From Circinella minor (taxonomy: Eukaryota; Mucoromycota; Mucoromycetes; Mucorales; Lichtheimiaceae): 29,270 nt of DNA. The DNA lies in NCBI GenBank assembly GCA_016758965.1, contig JAEPRB010000372.1, positions 1-29,270 of the forward strand. Reading direction: 5' to 3'. Each line of letters opens with the position of its first letter. The first letter of the stretch is position 1. The notes under the pieces were generated by a model. That model was given only the letters and a program-made list of their open reading frames with translations, had not been told where the DNA came from and made no database searches. Made by a program: the position numbers and the translations under genes. This document shows, in pieces, positions 10,950 through 21,000 of the stretch.

Positions 10950-11728
10950 TTTTTTCTCTCTCTTTCATTCATATACACAATAATTATACGTATGGAGATG
11001 ACGTTTTTTTACCGTTTAGCTCCACCAGCATCGGGTGATACAATAACACAATCTTGATAATTTGGAATTTCATGTCGGATATACTTGATCATGAGTGGTA
11101 AACTAACAAGATTATCAACAGGACAATCAAAAAAACCTTGAAATTGTGGGTCATGCATTTCCATGGTAATAATATGATCTACACCAGCACAAGTTAAAAG
11201 ATCTGCTACCAAGGTTCCAGACCGTGCAATCCATTGACGGTAAGCTGGTTTTCCATCTTGGTCTACTTGTTTCTCTTGTAACGAGACTTTAGTCAATTGT
11301 TTCATTAATTGTTTCGATACATCTTCTGTTGTTGATGTATTAGGTGTTACTTGACCACTAGCGAGACCTCCTCGAGGTGTAGCAGGTGGTAACTTTGGTA
11401 AAGGTGCCCCAGAAGAAGGTTGATAAGGAATGTCAGGTTGACGACTGTATGGGAAATGAGGTAATACAGCAGTAATACGTTTTGCAGAAGCCACTTTACA
11501 AGCATTAATCATAATTAACAGTTGAAAAAGATTGTCATTGACAGTACCACAACCCGATTGAATAATATAAACGTCTTGTTCTCGAACAGATTCTTGAATT
11601 TCAACACTGGTTTCATTATTACTGAATTTACAAAGTTTGGTTTTACCCTCGGGAATACCAAGTCGATTACATACGGCCGTTAATAATTCTGGATGGGATA
11701 AACCACCAAATACAACAAGATCTTTCAT
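10408..11728 (-). CDS. PRS: Ribose-phosphate pyrophosphokinase (PRPP synthetase) with a family-specific insertion
   Basis: Cytosolic enzyme making 5-phosphoribosyl-1-diphosphate from ribose-5-phosphate and ATP, for purine, pyrimidine, NAD, His and Trp synthesis. Two exons (11728-11013, 10852-10408) give 386 residues. Seen in order: FSNNETSVEI, the ATP-site segment LPHFPYSRQ, a linker of roughly 55-60 extra residues (about 99-168, rich in Pro/Ser/Thr then Gln/Lys) compared with human PRPS at about 318 residues, MHDPQFQGFF, SPDAGGAKR, HKERR, and the PRPP motif IVDDIVDTSYT (about 284-294). The end RRTHFGESVS matches the family. Yeast Prs1 and Prs5 also carry non-homologous insertions, so this may be one subunit of a hetero-oligomer. 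In the phosphate loop DTCGT of the human enzyme is DTSYT here. A six-Ser run after HKERRR is also unusual. The intron contains a (TA)14 run. Confidence 0.95.
10919..10946. repeat. (TA)14 microsatellite in the PRPP synthetase intron
   Basis: Fourteen TA units inside the 160-base intron between the two exons. The intron also has CAT repeats at about 10896-10913. A length-variable candidate locus. Confidence 0.9.
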
Positions 11729-12129
11729 GACAATTGTTTAGAAAAATAAAATAGTGTTTTTTTTTTATGTGGGAAGAAAACTTATGTGTGCGTGTGTTTA
11801 TTTTTTATTTTTTCATAAGTGTTTTTGTCATATTTTTTTTTTTTTTATGCTGAAGATGAAAGCCTCCTTTTAGCCCCCCCATCTCCGCAAAAAAAATTAA
11901 TCAAACAAACTTTATGGGTTATAACGTGAAGAAAGATAAATTGTTTTTACACACAGACAATTAAAGAGAAAGAGAACACATAACACAAGCGAATAAGTTT
12001 ATTAAATATAAGGAAAAAAAAAGGGAAAGGAAGAAGTTATTTAAAAAGTAAACACACAGACATACACACACACACACACACAAAAAATATAAATAAAAAT
12101 AAAATATAATAATTTTTTTTTATTTTTAT
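11729..12129. other. PRPP synthetase promoter / SCP2 3' flank
   Basis: This stretch lies between two head-to-tail minus-strand genes. It includes a T-rich leader next to the PRPP synthetase start codon, A/T runs, and an AC microsatellite at 12064-12082 (about nine units). No gene seen. Confidence 0.55.
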
Positions 12130-12754
12130 TTAGAGCTTAGCAGCAGGCTTGATGGCCTTGAAGACATTATCCAACTTCATTGCCAACATGATTTGACCCT
12201 TAACCTTGAGTTTACCGCTCATATATGCCTTTTGACCTATATTATATTAAATAGTGTTACGGAACCAGCACCCATGATTAGAATTTTTCAATTTTTTTTA
12301 TTTCATGATTTCCTTTTTTGTACTAAAAATGCTTACCATTCAATTTGCCATTGGCAAGGTCGACAAAGTCACCGTCCTTCAAGGACAAAATGGCATCAGC
12401 CTTTACGGAGCCCTTACCACGAGTGACCTTACCCTCCTTCTTAGCATCAATAGTATAAGTTTCTTCCTTGCCTTCAGAGTTCTTGATGACGAATTGGAAG
12501 ACACCATTGACCTATATATACATATATATAATCGATTCATTGATTTTTATTTAATTTTTTAGTTGGTTATTATACATAAATGATTTTTTTTATAAGTATA
12601 ATATTTATTTCTTTTTTACCTGCTTGATAAGCTTGGCGCGTTCAGCATCACCCATGCCATCAAAGACCTTGGCGAGTTCTATTAAAATATATGATTATTT
12701 TAGCAAAACTATTTTGGTAATATCATCATTTGTTCGTCGTATTTTTATTTTATC

Positions 12755-12811
<57 letters not shown>

Positions 12812-12865
12812 CTTACCAGCAATCAATTCAGAAGAGGCAAAACCAGGAACAACAATATCAGACAT
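12130..12865 (-). CDS. SCP2-domain sterol/lipid carrier with peroxisomal C-terminus
   Basis: Small soluble lipid-transfer protein that binds sterols or fatty acyl-CoA in a hydrophobic tunnel. Four exons (12865-12817, 12678-12620, 12511-12337, 12236-12130) give 129 residues. This fits stand-alone fungal SCP2 proteins such as the oleate-induced peroxisomal PXP-18 (Pox18) of Candida. Visible are FDGMGDAERAKLIKQVNGVF at residues about 23-42, the strand VFQFVIKNSEG, DAKKEGKVTRG, the core KADAILSLKDGDFVDLANGK, and the helix after YMSGKLKVKGQIMLAMKL. The last three residues A-K-L fit the PTS1 signal [SAC]-[KRH]-[LM], so import into peroxisomes is likely. A CACGTG box lies about 100 bases before the start codon. 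Codons are more C/G-ending than in neighbours, which suggests high expression. Confidence 0.95.
12755..12811. repeat. (AAT)19 microsatellite in SCP2 intron 1
   Basis: A 57-base uninterrupted AAT/TAA run. On the coding strand it begins immediately after the GTAAGT donor of intron 1, so the intron opens with GTAAGTTTATTATT and so on. Confidence 0.95.
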
Positions 12866-13312
12866 ATTTGTATATAATAATTAAAAGAAAAAAGTAAAAG
12901 AAAAAAAGAAGAAAAAAAAATGGAATCAATTAAAAAAGTAAGGTCATATTTAAATATTTTGTATTTTCACGTGTATAAAAATATTCAATTTTGAATCACA
13001 TGTAAACAGTGGAAATTGAGTGATGTGTTGTGAAATAAAAAAGAATTTCCCACCTTACTTTAACCTCCTTTCCCCTCATATTTATTATTAATGTATAATA
13101 ATAATCTGCATGACGCAAACCTTTTTCTTTTTTTACCCCACACTAAGAACGTTATTTTTTTTTTTTTGATTTATAATAACTATGATTCTATTTTATTTAT
13201 ACCAAAAAAAAAAAAAAAAAAAAAAAAAACTAGTAATATATATATTTATATGTAACTATAATACAAAATAAAGGGAAAAAAAAAATACAATATTTCCATC
13301 TTTTTTTCTTTT
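12866..13312. other. SCP2 promoter / MET2 3' flank
   Basis: 447 bases between two head-to-tail minus-strand genes. Besides the E-box it holds A-rich leader sequence next to the SCP2 start, T/A runs, and an A26 homopolymer (13204-13229) about 85 bases downstream of the MET2 stop. No gene seen. Confidence 0.55.
12968..12973. promoter_or_regulatory. CACGTG E-box upstream of SCP2
   Basis: A perfect palindromic E-box about 103 bases before the SCP2 start codon, next to a TATAAAA stretch that reads in the other direction. bHLH factors such as yeast Cbf1 bind CACGTG; use here is inferred from position only. Confidence 0.35.
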
Positions 13313-14888
13313 CTACCATTGTGTGATATCTTCTGCTTCACCAAACAAGCTTGCCTTGGTTGCTTTTAAAATTTCTTGTCGTTCAGCTTCTTCTTCACTC
13401 ACCATGGTTGTACCATAAATATCAGGAGCAACACGTTGAATGAATGCTAATAAATGTCGATTAATTTGATCAAATTCAAGTAAAAAGCCATCATGACCAT
13501 CTGGGGATTGGATAACAACCATTTCTGCATTCGGAATTGTCTCGGCAAGCTCATATTGTTCCGAAATAGTAAATAAACCATCGGATTCAATACCAATGAC
13601 TAAAGCTGGTTGTTCAATACTTTGTAACACTTGTTCATATTCACCGCGATCACGTGATACATCGTGCGAGTCCATTTTTCGAGTTAATGCAATATAACAG
13701 TTGGCATCGAATCGACCAATAAATTTATCACCTTGGTAACGTAAATAAGATTGAGCTGAAAAGACACGAGCTGTTGGCATAGGTGGATCATTGATAGTTG
13801 TATGTTGTGTTTTTTCGGTATTACTATCAATAGAAGAACGAGGAGAAGAGGTTGATCCAGCATTTTTGTGTCCATCGTTGTGAATGAATAAATTTGCTTC
13901 GCGTGGTGAATGAGGTCTTTTAGGAGGTGCCATTCGTGTAGTATCAGCTGCTTTACGACCAAATCGACTTTCAAATGAGTTTCTTGATCTATATGTAAGT
14001 AAAGCTGACATACGTGCTGCTGATAATCCTACATTGGGAGGCTTATCATCGGTGTAATAGCCATCCGCTAAATAAATTTATTTGTTAAATTTTCATTTCT
14101 TTCTTTCCCCTCTTTTTTTTTTTTTTTATAAATATATATACAAATGGAATATTTTGATATTTACCATAGCTTGGATCACTATAAATAGATTGACGTTGTG
14201 CTTCACCCCAACTAATACCCCATGCAGAATGTCTTCCAGAAGTAGCAATGGGTACAATCGTTTTTACATAATCTTTGCCCATAAACGACCATTCTAATAC
14301 TTGCATACCACCCATAGATCCTCCCACACAAACAGCAATTTGTTTTACTCCAAGTTGATCCAATACAAGTCGATGTAATTGAACATCATCACGAACACTC
14401 ACAAGTGGAAATTCAGGTCCATAACGTTCACCCGTATCTGAATTGAGAGTTAATGGAGAAGCTGATCCATAGGGTGAACCAAGAACATTACAACAAACAA
14501 TGAAGAATTTGGTAGGATCGAATGCTAATCGTGGGCCAATGAGTGCTCCCCACCTTTTTTTTTTTTTTTCGAGGTAAATAATAAATATATTAATATTTTA
14601 TTTTTAAAATTTTAATTTATATATATATATATATAATATAACTTACCAATCTTCTACATCTGTACTACCTGTCAAAGCATGACAGATAATCATACAATTA
14701 TCACCTCGATCGTTTAATTTACCAAAGGATTTCCAAGCGACAGGGACATTGGTAAGTGTAACACCTGACTCTAATGTGAATTCAGGAATAATAGAAATAT
14801 TTTGTTCAGCAATAAGATTGACAAGCTTATTCTGTTTAAGTTGTGGAGGAAGACCATCTTTAGCCGTTGCATATGTTTTATATTTCAT
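13313..14888 (-). CDS. MET2: Homoserine O-acetyltransferase (MET2)
   Basis: Transfers acetyl from acetyl-CoA to L-homoserine, giving O-acetylhomoserine for homocysteine and methionine synthesis. It is an alpha/beta-hydrolase-fold enzyme acting through an acyl-serine. Three exons (14888-14647, 14553-14165, 14067-13313) give 461 residues. Landmarks are CHALTGSTDVEDWWG across intron 1, NVLGSPYGSASP, and the nucleophile motif CVGGSMGG with Ser160. Asp373 (in GIESDGLF) and His402 (in SPDGHDGFLLEF) complete the triad. A Ser/Pro/Asn-rich stretch of about 60-70 residues between SFESRFGRK and RVFSAQSYLRYQG matches the position where fungal MET2 proteins carry an insertion that bacterial MetX lacks. 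Intron 1 ends with 15 A before the G of its acceptor. The gene is divergent from phosphoglycerate dehydrogenase. Confidence 0.96.
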
Positions 14889-15770
14889 GACGAACTGAAC
14901 TGAAAAAAAAAAGGAATTAAAAAAAAAGAAAAAGGGAAAGTTTTAATGACAACAAATTGGATTGTAACTGCGTCAAATAATAGTCTGGTGCTACTATGCA
15001 AACGGAATAGAAAATGGAAAAAAAAGATAGATAGATTGATGGAAAAAAGAATAAATAGACTCCGAAAATGTGGGTTTTTCTTTTATCTCTTTTGTTTTTG
15101 ATTAATCCTCCCACCCCACTTTTCTTTTTCTTATATGATTTTTTTTTTTTTTTAGCTAAAAAAAAAAAATAGAAATAAAAAAAGTATTTAAAAAAAGAAG
15201 GGAAAGTCTTTTTTATCTTTTTTAATTGTTAAAAGGCATATTATATATGTTGTTTAAAATAACGTGTGAAGGCGTCATTTGTTTTGTCTATGAGTTAATA
15301 TTTTATTGAAAAATAAAAATAAACCCTGTTTGCAAGCAGTTGTGATACCATCTAATGTAGTCGGCCTCAAGGAGATATCCACAGCCTTTTTTTTTTTTGA
15401 TCGATTAGAAATAGAAATAAAAGTCGGAGAATCTAAAAAGAAAAAAAGAAAAATAGAAATGATGAATCATTACTCTTCAATGCATCAATGAAATAAAAGA
15501 GTGACGGTTTTAAGAAGAATAAGATTAGATTTGTTACAGGGCGCTTCCCCCCTCTCCTAACCCAGAAAAATTATGTCAGATTTTATAAATTGTCGGTTCA
15601 CCAAAATCTTTTCTTTTCTGGGATCTTAACTTATAAGAAACATATAAAACATATCCCAAAAAAAAAAAAAAAGATATAAAACCCATCTAAACAATTTAAA
15701 TATTTCTTTTTCTCTTCTTCTTCTTTTTACCGCTATTAAATTCCCTCTTTCTTTTCTTTTATTATAAACA
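14889..15770. promoter_or_regulatory. Shared divergent promoter region, MET2 / phosphoglycerate dehydrogenase
   Basis: 882 bases between two start codons pointing away from each other. Three TGACG words occur: TGACGC on the minus strand at 14970-14975 and again at 15272-15277, and TGACG on the plus strand at 15502-15506. These resemble half-sites of bZIP factors of the CRE/Gcn4 type, which control amino acid genes in many fungi. A full TGACTCA or TGACGTCA site was not seen. The leader before 15771 is pyrimidine-rich (about 15705-15760). Regulation is inference. Confidence 0.35.
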
Positions 15771-17431
15771 ATGGCTACTGATACCAATGCTATTCCTCCT
15801 CCTACTATCAATGGTAGTGAACGTACACGTCGTACTTCTTTTAGAGAAGCTAAACCAAAAGTGTTACGTCCCTTTGACACCGCTGAAGTCAAAATTCTTT
15901 TATTGGAAAATGTCAATGAAACTGCAGTAAAGGCTTTCCAAAAGCAAGGTTATCAGGTAAAAATGTAAAAATAGAGGGTATTATCAATATAGGGGAATAT
16001 GTATTATATATACTAAATTTCTGGAATTATTATTTTTTTTTTTTTTGGCGGGTATATAGGTCGAAACTTATAGCAAGGCTTTGGTTGGTGATGAACTTAT
16101 TCAAAAGATTCGTGATGTTCATGTCATTGGTATTCGTTCCAAGACCAAACTTACCAAGGAAGTATTGAACGAAGCTCATAACTTATTGGCTATTGGTTGT
16201 TTCTGTATTGGTACAAATCAAGTTGACCTTCAAACTGCTGCCAAAAAGGGTGTAAGTTAGAAACTTTTTTTTTTTACGTGTTTTCTCGGTCAGTGTGGAG
16301 GAAAGGTTATATATATATATATAATTATTGTTGGAATATGGATATAAAATGGATGCAAGGACTTGGAGTTCAGTATTAAGGGGGAAAAAAAGGTACTACC
16401 TTTTTAAGATGAGATTTTATATACTGATAGAGAAGGTGGTACGATTCTTTTTTGTTTTTTGTTTTGGTTTATAGATCGCTGTTTTCAATTCTCCTTTCAG
16501 TAACTCGCGTTCCGTTGCTGAATTAGTGATTGGTGAAATTATCACTTTGGCACGTCAATTGGGTGATCGTAACACTGAAATGCATCAAGGTGTATGGAAC
16601 AAGGTTTCCAAGAACTGCTATGAAATTCGTGGCAAGGTATTAGGTATTATTGGTTATGGTCATATTGGTGCCCAATTATCCGTATTAGCTGAATCCATGG
16701 GTATGTCTGTTTATTTCTATGATGTTTTGCAAATCATGCCTCTTGGTACTGCTAAACAGGTGGATTCTTTGGAAAAATTACTTTCCATCTCTGATTTCGT
16801 ATCATTACACGTTCCCGAATTGGAAGAAACTAAAAATTTAATTGGTGAACGAGAAATTATGGGTTATATGAAGAAGGGTTCTTATTTACTTAACAATGCT
16901 CGTGGTACTGTTATTCATTTACCTGCTTTGGCTCAAGCTTTACAATCGGGTCATTTAGCTGGTGCTGCTGTTGATGTTTATCCCAAGGAACCTGCTGGTA
17001 ATGGTCCTCATTTCACTGATTATCCTGAATTATTAAAGTGTCCCAACTTGATCTTGACTCCTCATATTGGTGGTTCCACCGAAGAAGCTCAACGTATGAT
17101 TGGTATTGAAGTATCATCTGCTTTGGTTCGATTCATTAATGAAGGTGGTTCCATTGGTGCTGTCAACTTCCCTGAAATTGATTTGCGTGCTATTAGTGAA
17201 GGTGAAAACACTGTACGTGTTCTTTACATTCATCAAAATATTCCTGGTGTATTGAGAGAAATCAATGAAATCTTTGGTAACCATAACGTTGAAAAGCAAT
17301 ATTCTGATTCTAAAGGTGATATTGCTTATGTTATGGCTGATATTGCTGATATTGCTGAAGAAAATCTTGAAAAGTTATATCTTGCTATTACTTCAACGAA
17401 TGCAAATATTAAGAGTCGTATGCTCTATTAA
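15771..17431 (+). CDS. SER3: D-3-phosphoglycerate dehydrogenase (fungal SER3/SER33 type)
   Basis: Cytosolic NAD-dependent enzyme oxidising 3-phosphoglycerate to 3-phosphohydroxypyruvate, the first step of serine synthesis. Three exons (15771-15956, 16060-16251, 16475-17431) give 444 residues. After a ~35-residue polar leader, the substrate domain has KILLLENV and GIRSKTKLT. The NAD fold shows GYGHIG (186-191) with acidic Asp209 at the end of the second strand, as expected for NAD over NADP. Catalytic residues are Arg269 (NNARG), Glu298 (YPKEP) and His323 (TPHIGGST). A C-terminal ACT domain begins near NTVRVLYIHQNIPGVL, the usual site of serine feedback. It lacks the extra domain of human PHGDH (533 residues), as in yeast. 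The gene is divergent from MET2 and convergent with the PUF gene. Confidence 0.97.
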
Positions 17432-18070
17432 GTCACTTTTTCTTCCCATCTCAAATCAACATATACACCAAAAAAAAAAAATTATCATTCCTCTCGCCCA
17501 AAAAATCTTCGCATATTAACTTTACTACTATAAACAAATCCACTTATATTGTTCAACATCTTTTTTTTTTATACTATTCCGCATTCTCTAGTTAGTTTTA
17601 GCATTTTTCCATTATATTATTTATATTCTCTCCTTTTTTTTTTATCCCCAAAAGTTAAAAAGTTATATATATATATATATATATATATATAACGTATTAT
17701 TATAATTCTTTTTATAAACCTTTTTTCTTCAACATGACCAAAAAAAAAAAACTTTTTTCTTTGTAATGTGTCTTTTTTTTTCTATTTTTTTTTTTTTTTT
17801 GGTGAAAAAAAGAAAATTATATAATTATTTACAAAAGATGCGTGAAAAAAAAAATGAAGGGGATTGTTTGCTTTTTGATAATATGTTTTTAAAGAGTGTG
17901 TATATACTTGTGTTTGTATGTGCGAGTGAATATGAAATGTTTGTGTATGAAATGTTGCTGGTTTTTTTTTTTTTGAAAAAAAAAAAGAAAAAAAAAATGG
18001 TGAAAATACGTATAAAAAAAAAGAAAAATAAAATAAAATATAAAAACAATTCTATATACTAAAACATAAA
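17432..18070. other. Convergent intergenic region (3' UTRs)
   Basis: 639 bases between the facing 3' ends of phosphoglycerate dehydrogenase and the PUF gene. It holds T and A runs, a (TA)14 microsatellite at 17664-17691, and an A-rich block at 17974-18050. ORFs called here on both strands are low-complexity artefacts of the A/T runs. Confidence 0.6.
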
Positions 18071-21000
18071 TCACTTTTCTTGTGTTGGATCCTGTTCATC
18101 TTGTTGTTGTTCAGATATTTGCTTTTCTTCCTTTAAGGATTCTTCTATTGGTGGTGATTTTTTTTCATGATCATCACCATCAATTTCTTTTGATACCTCT
18201 TCTAAGTTTGACTCTTGATTTTCTTTTTTAGGTTGCTGTTCTTGTTGCTTTAACAAAGTTTTAAGCAAACTATCAAATTGAGCAAGATCTACACTGTTGG
18301 CTTTGGGTGGTTGATCTTGTTGTTGCAAGGTTGTCGCAGCCGTCATGGCAGCAGCATACATATTGGCCATCATAGCAACCGTTTGTGGATTCTCCATCCA
18401 ATTACCATTATTATTGTTGTCATTAACAACCACTTGCTCTAAACCCATTGGTCCTTCTGGAGATGATGTCGCTGTTTCTGTCGGTGTCGTTGTTGTTGTA
18501 GTAGTGGTAGCTGGAACAGCAGCAGATTCTATTTCCTCTAATTGTTCGACCAATTTTTTATATCCTTGTATATGTTGTACGTTTAATCGTACGTTCAATG
18601 CATCCTTAACTTGTTGTGCATAATATTCACGTTTTTTCAAATCATCGATACCCAAAATCTTTTGCACAAGAGTTACACCATGAACTTGATCTTTCAAAAT
18701 ATCATCCAATACATTGGGATCATTAAATATAGCCTTGAGCAGTAAATTACGTGCATCAAGTTCTTCTTGTTGATGAATGATTTTCAAAACAATCATTGAA
18801 CCTAATTTATGAGTACATAATTTACTGAGATAAGGAAGTAATCGTGGGCACAAGACACGGAATCGACCTTGTAAAGCGTCTGTGTTATTATCAAGATACC
18901 AAATCAATAATAAGGTACCATTGGTATTGGTTGCCAACAAGACAGCATTTTGAATAATGGCAGCGGCCACATGGATTTGTTGATCTTTGGTTACAGCTGG
19001 GTTTTCTAAAATGGCGCGTACCGCACGTGCTCCAAATCGTCCTTGACCAATTTCCCAACATTTTTCTACAATGGCATCAAAGATAAATCTGTCTTGATCA
19101 GCTCCCATGTTAAGACAACATTGAACAACATAATTGCCAAACTGATCCAGCAGTAATAAAGGAACATAAGAAGCCAAGTTTTCACGAATTAATTGGATTT
19201 GTGAAGGTGTGGTAGCATGATCAATAATTTTTTGTGCTGCCCAGGTGCCATTCTTGTGTACGCCAATCGATGCCAAATAGGGTGCAATGCATTCAAGTAA
19301 ACTTTGTTTTGTTTCATCACTACAATTCTCGAATATTCTTTGAACAATAGTGTTGCCAATATAATCTAAATAATACGAAAGCGTCAATATCCAAAAATAT
19401 GCCTTTTATTTTTTTAAAACCCCCCCCGGATCACTTTTCCCTTCTTAATTAAATTTTTTTTTGGAAAGAAAGAGCTTACCACTACAAAGTTCAACAATTT
19501 CATCGCTACATTCTTCTGCAAAAGCTTCAGCTTCTTCTAAAGATATGGGACCCGCATCTAATCGTTTTCGTATTTCACGTAAACGTAAAGAATCTAATTT
19601 TCTTTCAGACGAGCCAGACATTTCGGGAACACTAGATATAACTGAACTATAACCTGATGGTGATTGGTCACGTTGAACATCTTCTGGTACTTCACAACCT
19701 AATTGTTTCATAATAAATCTACGTTCTGCAATAATGGCCGTATGTAAGTCAGGAGCTTGTTGCTTTGTATCATCATCACCTGATGCATTCATAATCATTC
19801 GAGTCATCATCATGGCTGTTGCCCATTGTGTTGCTTGATATGTTTCCAAAGTTAATGGTTCATTATTATTTTTATTGTTTGGTGATTGTTGCTGTTGTCG
19901 ATGCTGTTGTCGTTGCTGCTGTTGATGATGAAATTGTTGTTGTTGTTGTTGTTGTTGCTGCTGATGTAGCTGCTGCTGTTGTAATGATGATGATGATGAG
20001 GTGGACGATAATACAACACCACCTAACATTTTATTTTCATTTTCTTCATCGGCAGAAGGTGCTTTGGCAAATCCAATACGTACCATTCCTGTACCAGGAC
20101 CTAGAATTTCCTTGTTTTGTAAAGATTTACGAGCACGAACGGCATCTTCTTGATGTTCAAAATTAACAAATCCACAATTTTTATGTGACAAAACACGAAC
20201 CGAGTCAATAGTGCCAAATGCTTGAAAGATGGTACGGAGAATAGCCGGGTTCATATTTGCGGGGATATTACCGACCCCTAAAATAACAACAAACAATTTG
20301 AAAAAGTGGATGTTATTATTTCGTAAAGTCGAATGAAAACATTCACAAACACACGCACATATACACAAAAGTGAGAGAGAGAGAGATAGAGAGAAAGAGG
20401 GAAGAATAAAGAGAGATAAAAGAAAAGAAAAAGGAGAAATGAGTAAAGAATTGGAAAGAAAAAAAAGAACTTACATAATGCACGCGTAGGACCTTGAGCA
20501 TTAGGTCCAGCTTCATTCGTTAATGCCATAGCAATATTTACATCAGCTTTGCCATAACCCACACGAACGGGTGTACCAGCCAACATACTACCTAAACGAG
20601 TCTCTAAATCATTCTTGGAATCAATAGCAGATTCAACATCGGTAAAGTTGACAAATGCACATTCTTTATCGGATAGAATACGAGCACTTTCCACATGGCC
20701 ATAATCAGAAAAGAATTTAATAAGGTCCGGTACACTCACAGATGGATTGATATTACCAAGCCAAAGTGCTCTCGAGGGTATTTGTGCTGGTGCAGATTCA
20801 TCTAAATTTTGTGTTGATGATGAAGTAGTTGGTTCCATAAAATTATTTGTTGTTGTGGTTGTTGTACCCGTCATTCTTGAATAGAAATCCTAAATAGATA
20901 GATATGAACAAAAAATAAGAACATCATCCATTTAGTATTATTAAATATATATCGTTTGCCTTTTTTTTTTTTTTACTTTTTTTTTTCTTTCATGGAAATA

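Noticed and set aside
12624..12884. Plus-strand 86-codon ORF over SCP2 intron 1
   Set aside because: Most of it is the AAT repeat read as poly-Ile; antisense to SCP2.
14917..15114. Minus-strand 65-codon ORF upstream of MET2
   Set aside because: Its only start-like codon gives a Phe/Leu/Ser-rich product; it lies in the MET2 leader region and no homology is seen.
17766..18074. ORFs on both strands between phosphoglycerate dehydrogenase and the PUF gene
   Set aside because: Lys- and Phe-runs from A/T homopolymers in the 3' UTRs.
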